From positions 1-64,000 of the forward strand of contig NZ_JAYDZX010000013.1 in the NCBI RefSeq assembly GCF_035607535.1: a DNA stretch of 64,000 nucleotides, read 5' to 3'. Position numbers and translations under genes: made by a program. The notes beneath the pieces were generated by a model, which did not search any database, had not been told where the DNA came from, and saw only the letters and a list, made by a program, of their open reading frames with translations. Below, piece by piece: positions 1 through 7,609 of the stretch. Within the stretch, counting starts at the first letter, position 1. Every line of letters starts with the position of its first letter. Source of the DNA: Salinimicrobium sp035607535 (lineage in GTDB: Bacteria; Bacteroidota; Bacteroidia; Flavobacteriales; Flavobacteriaceae).

Positions 1-71
1 TTCAAGTAAGTAAGATTATTTCTTTTTGTATAGCTTATCTTTGAAAAGATCCTCACAATTCAAACATACGA

Positions 72-94
72 GGGTTCCAAACCCTGAAAGGGTT
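72..94. repeat. AACCCTG inverted-repeat element
   Basis: Short nested inverted repeats (GGGTTccAAACCC, then AACCCTgaAAGGGTT) lie just beyond the stop codon of the minus-strand YdeI-type gene. Similar elements occur at 777-809 and 43869-43902. It may act as a terminator hairpin for the minus-strand gene. The first 70 bases of the window hold no gene that I can support. Confidence 0.5.
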
Positions 95-136
95 CAAAAC
101 TCGGCAGGACTGCAGGCCTTACAGGGTTTCCTAACT

Positions 137-730
137 CTAGCAATTCTTGTACTTGTCGTACAATCCGCCACCGGCTTTGATCATTGGGGTGATTTTCTCC
201 AGCCTGCTTTGTTTGGTGGCTTCCCTTTTAGCTTCCGAAATATGGTCACAGTACTCTCGCTGTCTGCCCGGGGTAAGATTCTTAAAGGCCACTTCTAAAG
301 CAGGATCTTCGGCAAAAGCCGATTCAAGTTCGGGAGGGATCACGTTCCTTTTGGCCTTTTCTGGTTTTATCTCCTTGCCTTCCTTTTGATTCTGCACTGC
401 TTCCAAAACGTATTTTCGAAGTTGCTCAACCGGAATATCCTCTCCTTTTTCAAATCTTATCTGTCTTAGCGCCTTTGTCTTACTTTCCTGTGCATTTTCC
501 AGTAAAGCAGTATTCTCCCTGAGCAAAGCTCCGTTGTAGAACCACATTGCGCAGTGGTTCTTGAAAGCAGCAATGGAAAGGACATTTTTGCCGCCTACAG
601 TGTAAACAGGTGCGCCCCATTTAATGGTCTCCTCGACATCTGTGCCAAGGATCATTTCCCTTAGCTTTGTTAGTTCCTCTTCCCAACCGGGATGCGCTGC
701 TATATATTCTTCTGCTGATTGGATGGCCAT
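137..730 (-). CDS. YdeI/OmpD-associated family protein (DUF1801 plus OmdA domain)
   Basis: A 197-residue cytoplasmic protein with no signal peptide. The N-terminal part (about residues 15-110) fits the DUF1801 fold, with the characteristic stretch ETIKWGAPVYTVGGK followed by a hydrophobic CAMWFYNGALL. The C-terminal part (about 130-195) is the Omd-type domain, with the motifs PPELESAF and LTPGRQREY and a run of basic residues. Relatives are called bacteriocin-protection or YdeI proteins, but their molecular role is not established, so no function is claimed. It is a single gene ending near the left edge of the window, tail-on to a palindromic repeat. Its length is normal for the family. Confidence 0.8.
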   Translation of the reverse strand: MAIQSAEEYIAAHPGWEEELTKLREMILGTDVEETIKWGAPVYTVGGKNVLSIAAFKNHCAMWFYNGALLRENTALLENAQESKTKALRQIRFEKGEDIPVEQLRKYVLEAVQNQKEGKEIKPEKAKRNVIPPELESAFAEDPALEVAFKNLTPGRQREYCDHISEAKREATKQSRLEKITPMIKAGGGLYDKYKNC

Positions 731-776
731 AGTTTAATCAGGAATTAGTTTCAAGTTGAAATTTAATTGAGTATCT

Positions 777-809
777 AGACCTCACAGGTTTCAAAAACCT
801 GGGAGGTCT
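777..809 (-). terminator. Palindrome downstream of pepT
   Basis: Arms 777-791 and 795-809 (AGACCTCACAGGTTT and its near-perfect complement, one mismatch, 3-nt loop) sit just past the pepT stop codon. It probably forms the pepT transcript end. It resembles the AACCCTG repeat family at 72 and 43869. Confidence 0.6.
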
Positions 810-814
810 TTATC

Positions 815-2059
815 TTATTTATTGGACCTCGTTGCAGTAAGCTCGGCTATTTTGACAATTACTTCTACAGCTTTCTGCATGCTTTCCACCGGTACATACT
901 CATATTTTCCGTGGAAGTTGTGGCCCCCGGCGAAGATGTTAGGGCAGGGGAGTCCTTTGAAACTGAGCTGTGCTCCGTCGGTTCCGCCGCGAATTGGCTT
1001 GATGATAGGAGTCACGTCCACCTGTTTCATGGCCTCTTCGGCAATATCCACTATGTGCATCACCGGCTCAACTTTCTCCCTCATATTGAAGTACTGATCT
1101 TTAATCTCAACGCTAACACAATCTCTTTCCTGCTGGCTGCATATCTCCTGCGCCAGGTCCTGCATCATCTGTTTTCTGGCCTCAAAATGTTCCCGGTCAT
1201 GGTCACGAATAATGTAGTGTAGAGTTGTTTCCTCCACATCACCTTCTATTGCATTCAGATGGAAGAAGCCTTGCCGGTCTTCTGTATGCTCGGGTGTCTC
1301 CAGGCGTGGCAGGGAATTGATGAAATCCATAGCAATGTACATGCTGTTGATCATCTTGTTCTTGGCATAGCCGGGATGAACGCTTTTCCCGCTGACTTTC
1401 ACTACCGCTCCTGCCGCATTGAAATTCTCGAATTCCAGTTCACCCACCTGGCTGCCGTCCATGGTGTAAGCCCATTCGGCTCCAAACTTTTCTACATCAA
1501 ATTTATGAGCGCCCCGGCCAATCTCTTCATCGGGAGTGAAGCATATTCTAATAGCTCCGTGTTTGATCTGCGGATTGTTCAGGAGGTACTTCATGGCTTC
1601 CATGATCTCGGTAATTCCGGCTTTATCGTCGGCTCCGAGGAGGGTAGTGCCATCGGTAGTAATTAAGGTCTGTCCCTCATACTGTAGCAGATCGCTAAAG
1701 TAATCAGGGGAAAGGATAATGTCCTTCTCCTTGTTTAAAACTATGTCTTTGCCATCATAATTTTCTATGATCTGTGGATTGACGTTAGTGCCCGAAAAAT
1801 CTGGGGTAGTATCAAAATGTGAAACAAAACCAATTACCGGCACCTGGTGATCAACATTGGAAGGCAGGGTTGCCATGACATAGGCATTTTCATCAATGCT
1901 CACATCCTGCATTCCCATGGCCTGAAGCTCACCTTTTAATTTATTTGCAAGATCCCACTGTTTTTCCGTGCTGGGAGTGGAGTCGCTGGTTTCATCACTT
2001 TGGGTATCTATTTTGACATAGCTTAGAAAGCGGTCAATAATCTCTTGCTTGTTGGTCAT
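815..2059 (-). CDS. pepT: Peptidase T (tripeptide aminopeptidase)
   Basis: A 414-residue M20-family zinc aminopeptidase that removes the N-terminal residue from tripeptides in the cytoplasm. Zinc-site motifs are in order: HFD at 81-83, DDKAG at 144-148, the DEEIGRGAH block at 177-185, and a C-terminal FHGKYEYVP containing the last zinc histidine. An upstream ATG at 2089 is in frame, but ATG 2059 (MTNKQEIIDRF) matches the usual PepT start and lies 17 nt from a clear promoter. Length is normal for PepT (about 410). It is divergent from pyrD and appears monocistronic. Identification is strong. Confidence 0.95.
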   Translation of the reverse strand: MTNKQEIIDRFLSYVKIDTQSDETSDSTPSTEKQWDLANKLKGELQAMGMQDVSIDENAYVMATLPSNVDHQVPVIGFVSHFDTTPDFSGTNVNPQIIENYDGKDIVLNKEKDIILSPDYFSDLLQYEGQTLITTDGTTLLGADDKAGITEIMEAMKYLLNNPQIKHGAIRICFTPDEEIGRGAHKFDVEKFGAEWAYTMDGSQVGELEFENFNAAGAVVKVSGKSVHPGYAKNKMINSMYIAMDFINSLPRLETPEHTEDRQGFFHLNAIEGDVEETTLHYIIRDHDREHFEARKQMMQDLAQEICSQQERDCVSVEIKDQYFNMREKVEPVMHIVDIAEEAMKQVDVTPIIKPIRGGTDGAQLSFKGLPCPNIFAGGHNFHGKYEYVPVESMQKAVEVIVKIAELTATRSNK

Positions 2060-2076
2060 TTTTGCTGAAGTTTTAC

Positions 2077-2107
2077 CAAAAATAATCATATAAGAAGTAG
2101 GTTCAAA
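2077..2107 (-). promoter_or_regulatory. pepT promoter (TTTG-N19-TATTTTTG)
   Basis: On the minus strand, TTTG (complement of 2104-2107) is followed after 19 nt by TATTTTTG (complement of 2077-2084). This is a full match to the Bacteroidota -33/-7 consensus. Confidence 0.7.
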
Positions 2108-2125
2108 ACCTTTTATCTTTTCCTC

Positions 2126-2154
2126 TATATTTGTGCAGCTTTGTGTTAATTTTG
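2126..2154 (+). promoter_or_regulatory. pyrD promoter region with two -7 elements
   Basis: TATATTTG (2126-2133) and TAATTTTG (2147-2154) both match TAnnTTTG and lie 36 and 15 nt ahead of the pyrD ATG. Either or both could be used. Confidence 0.55.
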
Positions 2155-2169
2155 CTGAAACTCCTCGCC

Positions 2170-3192
2170 ATGTATCAAAAGATAATCCGGCCGCTCTTAT
2201 TCAATATTGATCCTGAAAAAGTCCATTATTTTACCTTTTCTGCACTTAGAAAAATATTTCTGCTGCCGGGAAGTCAGAAGTTAGTGCGCAAGCAGTTTGT
2301 AATTGAAGACAGGCGTCTTGAAAAAGAGGTGTTTGGAATCAAATTTCCCAATCCCGTAGGACTTGCTGCAGGTTTTGATAAAGATGCAAAGTTGTATAAG
2401 GAACTCTCAAATTTCGGGTTTGGATTTGTGGAGATCGGAACTCTTACCCCAAAACCGCAGCCGGGAAATGAGAAGAAGAGATTATTCAGGTTAAGGGAAG
2501 ACAAGGCGATCATTAATCGCATGGGCTTCAACAATGGGGGAGTGGCCGAAGCTGTCGGGAGGTTGAAGAAGAATACCGGAGTATTGATTGGGGGGAATAT
2601 TGGAAAGAACAAAATCACTCCTAACGAGAACGCAGTAGATGATTATTTGATCTGCTTTAATGCCCTTTTTGAGCATGTAAATTATTTCGTGGTGAATGTG
2701 AGTTCTCCAAACACGCCAAATCTTCGGGAACTTCAGGATAAGGAGCCTTTAACTGCTCTGCTCAACACCCTTCAGCAGGAGAACCTGAAGCGACCAACTT
2801 CCAAACCCATCCTTCTAAAAATAGCTCCAGACCTTACAGATGCCCAGTTGCTGGATATCATAGAGATAGTAAAAGAAACAGGAATTGCCGGAGTTATAGC
2901 GACCAATACCACTATTTCAAGGGATGGTTTGACTTCAGAAGACAGAAATGAGGTAGGAGGACTAAGCGGAAAACCATTGACTAAACGAGCCACAGAGGTG
3001 ATCCGGTTCCTTTCTGAAAAAAGTAATAAAGCCTTTCCTATCATTGGCGTCGGGGGAATTATGACTCCCGAAGATGCTATAGAAAAACTTGAGGCAGGTG
3101 CAAGCCTTGTGCAGTTGTATACGGGGTTTATCTATGAAGGACCTCACCTGGTTAAAAGGATCAATGAGGAAATTATAAAACGCGCCAAGTGA
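2170..3192 (+). CDS. pyrD: Dihydroorotate dehydrogenase (quinone), class 2
   Basis: A 340-residue enzyme that oxidises dihydroorotate to orotate in pyrimidine synthesis, passing electrons to membrane quinone (menaquinone is expected here). FMN and substrate motifs are visible: GLAAGFDKDA, NRMGFNNGG, and NVSSPNTPNLRELQ, whose serine is the class 2 catalytic base. The last third has the phosphate-binding GVGGIMTPEDA. The N-terminal amphipathic segment (MYQKIIRPLLF) is the class 2 membrane-association helix and supports ATG 2170 over an in-frame codon at 2131, which overlaps the first promoter element. It overlaps the next gene by 4 bp (GTGA), so the two are probably translationally coupled. Confidence 0.95.
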   Translation: MYQKIIRPLLFNIDPEKVHYFTFSALRKIFLLPGSQKLVRKQFVIEDRRLEKEVFGIKFPNPVGLAAGFDKDAKLYKELSNFGFGFVEIGTLTPKPQPGNEKKRLFRLREDKAIINRMGFNNGGVAEAVGRLKKNTGVLIGGNIGKNKITPNENAVDDYLICFNALFEHVNYFVVNVSSPNTPNLRELQDKEPLTALLNTLQQENLKRPTSKPILLKIAPDLTDAQLLDIIEIVKETGIAGVIATNTTISRDGLTSEDRNEVGGLSGKPLTKRATEVIRFLSEKSNKAFPIIGVGGIMTPEDAIEKLEAGASLVQLYTGFIYEGPHLVKRINEEIIKRAK

Positions 3193-3806
3193 CCGCCGAA
3201 TTAATTCCCTTTCTTACTGCTTCCATACTTCTCACCTTATCTCCCGGGCCAGACATTATTTACGTACTGGTGCAGGGAATGACCAACGGGAAGAAGCATG
3301 GAATAGTTACAACTTTAGGGCTGGTTTCAGGAATTATTATTCATACGAGTTTAGTGGCATTTGGAGTTTCGGCTGTTATTAAACAATCCGAGGCTTTGTT
3401 CCTGCTCATTAAGATCCTCGGTGCGGGATATTTGTTCTATTTGGCGTGGCAGGTGTACCGCAGTGATGCCAGCATCAAGATTGGAGCAGAGATCAGCGGT
3501 AGTAAAAAGGAAATGGCTTCCCTCTTTAAAAGGGGATTTTTGATGAATGTTCTAAACCCAAAGGTTGCTATCTTCTTTCTTGCATTTTTTCCCGGCTTTC
3601 TCTGGGAGCCGGAAGGGAATACCGTAGTGCAATTCTACATCCTTGGATCTCTTTTTATGTTGCAGGCTTTTCTCATCTTTTCTACGGTCGCGATCCTTGC
3701 CGGAAAGATCTCGACATATCTCAACAAGCACCCGTACTCAGGAGTGATCTTTAAGTGGTTGCAGGTGGTAGTATTTGTCGGGATTGGGATTTTTATTTTG
3801 GTATAG
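3189..3806 (+). CDS. LysE/RhtB family amino-acid exporter
   Basis: A 205-residue inner-membrane protein with about six hydrophobic segments and the LysE/RhtB hallmark near the N-terminus (LTLSPGPDIIYVL). The family exports amino acids or related small molecules; the substrate cannot be told from sequence. A central cytoplasmic loop (GSKKEMASLFKRGFLMN) precedes the conserved NPKVAIFFLAFFPGF. Translation starts at a GTG that overlaps the pyrD stop codon (GTGA), which implies co-translation with pyrD. No functional tie to pyrimidines is evident. Confidence 0.88.
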   Translation: MTAELIPFLTASILLTLSPGPDIIYVLVQGMTNGKKHGIVTTLGLVSGIIIHTSLVAFGVSAVIKQSEALFLLIKILGAGYLFYLAWQVYRSDASIKIGAEISGSKKEMASLFKRGFLMNVLNPKVAIFFLAFFPGFLWEPEGNTVVQFYILGSLFMLQAFLIFSTVAILAGKISTYLNKHPYSGVIFKWLQVVVFVGIGIFILV

Positions 3807-4106
3807 AAGAGTTGGTTTGCTGTTTTGAATATTGAGCAAAGAACTTTTGCTATTAGCCTTTAGCCGTTGTTTTTTCATGTATCCTGGACCGGGATTTATA
3901 ATCCGTGATACGGTGTTTGTTTTTTTACTTCACCTCCTACCAACGGATGACCGCAGGTGGGGGTGGGGTCGGGGTTAGCTTTTAATTGTATAAGAATAAA
4001 TCTGCTTCCCTGTTCGCTTTTACATAGTTTCAAAAATTCTATTAGACTTTTTATTCTCCTAAATCTGATGGCGAAATTTGAAAATGTGACGAATTTGGAA
4101 ACATTC
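3807..4106. other. Intergenic region without a supported gene
   Basis: About 300 bases between the exporter and the hairpin at 4107. There are short open frames on both strands, but none has a credible start context or recognisable product, and the base composition varies (G-rich around 3955-3975). I see no RNA gene. Confidence 0.5.
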
Positions 4107-4164
4107 AAAGACCCTTGTCTTGATTCTTGGCTCTTGTAGCGAAGCGGTCCAGGGTCTTTTTTTT
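4107..4164 (+). terminator. Long-loop terminator-like inverted repeat
   Basis: Perfect 9-bp arms AAAGACCCT (4107-4115) and AGGGTCTTT (4151-4159), followed by a T-run. The 35-nt loop is long for a classical terminator. It could end the pyrD-exporter transcript. Confidence 0.45.
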
Positions 4165-4202
4165 CCTGCTTCTTCCATCGTAAATCTCAATTCTAACTTC
4201 CT

Positions 4203-4210
4203 TATATTTG
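4203..4210 (+). promoter_or_regulatory. -7 element of HMG-CoA lyase gene
   Basis: TATATTTG ends 4 nt before the ATG at 4215, so transcription should begin at or next to the start codon (leaderless mRNA). Confidence 0.6.
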
Positions 4211-4214
4211 GCCT

Positions 4215-5078
4215 ATGGGGAACATTAAAATTATTGAATGTCCGCGGGACGCGATGCAGGGAATAAAAACCTTTATTCCTACAGAAAAAAAAGTTCAATA
4301 CATACAATCCTTATTACGCTGCGGGTTCGATACCATCGACTTCGGAAGTTTTGTTTCTCCAAAAGCGATTCCGCAGATGGCCGATACTGCAGATGTGCTT
4401 TCACGACTGGATCTTTCCAAAACCCGGAGCAAGCTTCTGGCAATTGTTGCCAATACCCGTGGAGCCGAGGATGCATCCCAATATCCGGAAATTCATTATT
4501 TGGGCTATCCGTTTTCTATATCCGAGAACTTCCAGATGCGGAATACCCATAAAACCATAGCCGAATCGGTCGAAACGCTGCAGGAGATCCTCAACATTGC
4601 AGGAAAAACGGGAAAGGAAGTCGTAGCTTACCTTTCCATGGGCTTTGGTAATCCTTATGGTGATCCCTGGGATGTGGAGATCGTAGGGGAGTGGACAGAA
4701 AAGCTTTCCGGAATGGGTGTGAAAATCCTATCCCTGTCTGATACCATTGGGAGCTCAACACCCGAGGTGATAGAATATCTTTTTTCCAATCTTATTCCAA
4801 AGTACCCCGAGATCGAATTTGGAGCCCATCTTCATACTACCCCGGCTAAATGGTTCGAAAAAGTGGATGCAGCGTATAGATCCGGCTGTAAAAGATTTGA
4901 CGGAGCTATTCAGGGTTTTGGTGGCTGTCCTATGGCCAAGGATGAACTCACGGGGAACATGCCTACTGAAAAATTGCTCTCTTACTTCACCTCAAAAAAG
5001 GATGATACCAACGTAAAAATGATGAGTTTTGAAGCTTCACACAACGAAGCTACGAAGATCTTCAGCGTTTATCATTAG
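4215..5078 (+). CDS. Hydroxymethylglutaryl-CoA lyase
   Basis: A 287-residue TIM-barrel enzyme that cleaves HMG-CoA to acetyl-CoA and acetoacetate, the last step of leucine catabolism. Family landmarks: the N-terminal PRDAMQG (the RDxxQ catalytic block near residue 10), GAHLHTT with the metal-binding HxH pair, and GGCPMAKDELTGN near residue 240, whose cysteine is the lyase active-site Cys. The length suits a bacterial enzyme with no targeting sequence. Acidic and aromatic substitutions compared with the commonest RDGLQN motif are normal for flavobacterial members. The promoter abuts the ATG, which implies a leaderless transcript. It stands alone between two intergenic regions. Confidence 0.9.
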   Translation: MGNIKIIECPRDAMQGIKTFIPTEKKVQYIQSLLRCGFDTIDFGSFVSPKAIPQMADTADVLSRLDLSKTRSKLLAIVANTRGAEDASQYPEIHYLGYPFSISENFQMRNTHKTIAESVETLQEILNIAGKTGKEVVAYLSMGFGNPYGDPWDVEIVGEWTEKLSGMGVKILSLSDTIGSSTPEVIEYLFSNLIPKYPEIEFGAHLHTTPAKWFEKVDAAYRSGCKRFDGAIQGFGGCPMAKDELTGNMPTEKLLSYFTSKKDDTNVKMMSFEASHNEATKIFSVYH

Positions 5079-5116
5079 AATTACTAATAGCTTCTTTATC
5101 TGCTATCAAAAAATAG

Positions 5117-5201
5117 TATTTAAAATTGGTCTAAATAAACTGTGTCAAAAAAGCTCACAGTTCTATATTTGCATCTCTATTTTAAATAAGTCTAAATAAA
5201 C
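5117..5201 (+). promoter_or_regulatory. Promoter bracketed by duplicated operator-like sequence
   Basis: A -7 element TATATTTG (5164-5171) is flanked by two 24-nt direct repeats at 5117-5140 and 5178-5201. They match at 21 of 24 positions and share the 3' half GTCTAAATAAAC. Each repeat is also an imperfect palindrome (TATTT...AAATA). One copy lies upstream of the promoter and the other at the transcription start. This is the arrangement expected for a repressor controlling the downstream iron-uptake-type operon. No -33 box is evident. The regulator is not identified; a metal-responsive Fur- or DtxR-type protein is an inference from the genes controlled. Confidence 0.6.
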
Positions 5202-5206
5202 CACAA

Positions 5207-6412
5207 ATGAAAAAAATTTTATTTGCTGCACTAGTAGGAGGGATTGCCTTCACTTCATGTTCAACAGATGATGACGTTATTTATCCGGACCCTTCCATTG
5301 AAGTTCCGGAAACTTATACCTTTACAAGAAATGGAGAGTCTACTGTCTCTTTTAGCGGGCAAACTACCAGGATCCTTATGGCCGGGGAACTGTTCGGTGA
5401 CCTCCTAAATCCGGAGATGACAGAAGAAAAGCTTTCCAACATGTTCTCAAATGAAGAAAATCCTTTTTCTTCCGAAGATCTCAATTCCAGTTCAAAGGAC
5501 ATAAAAAGTAAGGTGGCTGCTTCAAAACTTTACTTTAGTTCCAACTCTGTAGAGAGCAACGCTATAAAGAGCACTTTTGAAAGCTGGATAAGCGAGCAGG
5601 TTACAGATGTTTTTCCCAACTGGGAGACTTTGGCCGAAGAAGGTGTTGCAGGACAAATAGCACAGGGAGATAAAACCCGATACGTAAACGGAAAGGGAAT
5701 TGAAGTGAATCAAATCTTTGCTAAGAGTCTGATAGGAGCTTTAGTGACAGATCAGATCCTCAACAATTATCTTTCAGAGGCTGTACTTGATGAAGCAGAT
5801 AATACCGAAAAAAATAGTGAAGGTGCTACAGAAGAGGGTAAAAGCTATACTACTATGGAACACAAGTGGGATGAAGCTTATGGTTACCTTGTAGGACATC
5901 CATCTATCTCCTCAGAATCTCCTTTGGCTTCTCTTGATTCACATGAAGACAAATTACTTTTTAATTACCTTGTAAAGGTGGATAATGATCCTGATTTTGC
6001 CGGAATTGCCGAGGAAACTTTTGAAGCGTTTAAAACAGGGCGTGCTGCAATCGTAGCAGGAGATTATGAACTTCGTGATGAACAGGTTGCGATAATTCGC
6101 AGGAATTTATCTCTGGTAAGTGCAGTACGTACTATATATTACCTGCAAAACGGCAAATCTGCCATGGCCAACGAGGACTTGGGTACTGCCTTCCACGGAC
6201 TTTCTGAAGGTCTGGGTTTCCTTTACAGTCTTAGGTTTACTCATAACCCCGAGACCGGAGAACCTTATTTAGCTCCCGAGGTGCTCCTGGGATATCATGA
6301 GCAACTCACAGCAGGAAACGGGCTATGGGATGTGACGCCTGAGACTCTTGACAGTATTTCTGAAGCTATAGCAGATGCTTTTGGAATAACTGTTGCCCAG
6401 GCTGCAGAATAA
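5207..6412 (+). CDS. DUF4856 domain lipoprotein
   Basis: A 401-residue lipoprotein. The signal peptide ends in a lipobox with Cys18, followed by STDDD, so the protein is expected to be lipidated in the outer membrane or periplasm. The rest fits DUF4856, a Bacteroidota family found beside imelysin proteins. It is rich in acidic residues (for example EEKLSNMFSNEENPF near residue 80) and in predicted helices. Its function is unknown; the context suggests a role in iron or haem handling. It is the first gene of a four-gene set (5207-11423), preceded by a promoter with duplicated operators, and is separated from the imelysin gene by a strong hairpin. Confidence 0.82.
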   Translation: MKKILFAALVGGIAFTSCSTDDDVIYPDPSIEVPETYTFTRNGESTVSFSGQTTRILMAGELFGDLLNPEMTEEKLSNMFSNEENPFSSEDLNSSSKDIKSKVAASKLYFSSNSVESNAIKSTFESWISEQVTDVFPNWETLAEEGVAGQIAQGDKTRYVNGKGIEVNQIFAKSLIGALVTDQILNNYLSEAVLDEADNTEKNSEGATEEGKSYTTMEHKWDEAYGYLVGHPSISSESPLASLDSHEDKLLFNYLVKVDNDPDFAGIAEETFEAFKTGRAAIVAGDYELRDEQVAIIRRNLSLVSAVRTIYYLQNGKSAMANEDLGTAFHGLSEGLGFLYSLRFTHNPETGEPYLAPEVLLGYHEQLTAGNGLWDVTPETLDSISEAIADAFGITVAQAAE

Positions 6413-6424
6413 ATAAAATTAGAG

Positions 6425-6447
6425 AAGGGCCGGTACTGCCGGCCCTT
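6425..6447 (+). terminator. Intercistronic hairpin between DUF4856 and imelysin genes
   Basis: Perfect 9-bp arms AAGGGCCGG (6425-6433) and CCGGCCCTT (6439-6447) around a 5-nt loop. Only a short T-run follows, so it may be a leaky terminator or an mRNA-stabilising element that sets the ratio of the first gene to the rest. Confidence 0.6.
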
Positions 6448-6465
6448 TAATACAACTACAATATT

Positions 6466-7587
6466 ATGTTCAAGAAAATAAAACTTCTCGTTTTAGCTGC
6501 TTTTATTGTCGCCTGTAACTCCGACGATTCGGGAAAATCCGGAAATACAGATACAGATAATTTTGACAGGGGAGCCATGCTTGAAAATTGGGCTGATAAT
6601 ATCATCATTCCGTCTTTTGAAAATTTTTCAGGTAAGACAGCATCTCTCGAGGAGGCGGCAGTTAATTTTGCTGAAGATCCTTCCGAAGGAAATCTCGCAA
6701 TTCTAAGGGCTGCATTTGAAGAGGCTTATCTGGAGTATCAAACCGTTGCCCCCTTTGAAATAGGAGAGGCAGAGGCCCTCGATTACCATGGATTCCTTAA
6801 TATCTATCCAGCAGATGCCGCCGCTATAACAGCAAAGGCCGAAGCTAATAGTTTTAATCTTGAGCTGCCGGGTTCCAGGGATGAACAGGGTTTTCCTGCA
6901 CTCGATTATCTAATCAACGGACTTGGGGAAACTGATACCGAAATTGTTTCCTTCTATACTTCTGAAAATGAAAATTCCGAAGGTTATAAAAATTACCTTA
7001 CGGCGGTAACAGCCAGGATCAATGCACTCACTAATGCAGTTTTGGCTGACTGGAAGAATTCATACCGCGATATTTTTGTAAACAATACCAGCTCCTCCAG
7101 TACCGGATCTGTAGATAAGTTCACTAATGATTTTGTGATGTACTTCGAAATGGATCTGCGTTCAGGAAAAATCGGAATTCCCGCAGGAGCTTTTTCCGGT
7201 AACCCTGCGCCCGAAACCGCCGAAGCTTATTATTCAGAAGACCTTTCAAAACAGCTTTATCTAAAAGCCTTTGAGACTTTCAGGAACTTCTTTAATGGAA
7301 AGCATTTTAACAGCAGTCAAACAGGTCCAAGTTACAAGCAGTATTTGGAGTACCTCCATTCCATAAGGGGAGGAGAGAACATTGCTGCCTTGATCAATGA
7401 GCAGATGGCAGATGTTGTACAACAGGCAGACGCGCTTCAATCAAATCTTGCAGAGCAGGTGAGGACCGATAAGGACGTCATGTTAGCTGCTTTTGATGAA
7501 TTGCAAAAGCTGGTCGTCCTCCTAAAGATCGATATGTTGCAGGCCCTTGACATTAGTGTTGACTATGTTGATACCGACGGGGATTAA
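6466..7587 (+). CDS. Imelysin-family lipoprotein
   Basis: A 373-residue lipoprotein with signal peptide and lipobox Cys17 (IVAC). The body fits the imelysin/IrpA (M75-like) fold, a duplicated helical bundle found in iron-regulated and EfeO-type periplasmic iron-binding proteins. Visible landmarks are the first-bundle segment AYLEYQTVAPFEIGEAEAL and the conserved GFPALDYLI near residue 146 (the family's GxPAIDYLL region). The peptidase label sometimes given to the family is not supported. It probably binds iron or a haem-like ligand at the cell surface and works with the TonB receptor encoded two genes on. Codon use matches its neighbours. Confidence 0.88.
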   Translation: MFKKIKLLVLAAFIVACNSDDSGKSGNTDTDNFDRGAMLENWADNIIIPSFENFSGKTASLEEAAVNFAEDPSEGNLAILRAAFEEAYLEYQTVAPFEIGEAEALDYHGFLNIYPADAAAITAKAEANSFNLELPGSRDEQGFPALDYLINGLGETDTEIVSFYTSENENSEGYKNYLTAVTARINALTNAVLADWKNSYRDIFVNNTSSSSTGSVDKFTNDFVMYFEMDLRSGKIGIPAGAFSGNPAPETAEAYYSEDLSKQLYLKAFETFRNFFNGKHFNSSQTGPSYKQYLEYLHSIRGGENIAALINEQMADVVQQADALQSNLAEQVRTDKDVMLAAFDELQKLVVLLKIDMLQALDISVDYVDTDGD

Positions 7588-7609
7588 CCTGTATTAGATT
7601 GTTGGGATC

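Noticed and set aside
26..298. Plus-strand 90-residue ORF at the left edge
   Set aside because: Most of it is antisense to the YdeI-type gene and the rest is repeat; no credible start context, although TATCTTTG occurs at 36-43.
3807..4214. Small genes in the gap before HMG-CoA lyase
   Set aside because: Short frames on both strands overlap each other, lack start signals and give no recognisable protein.
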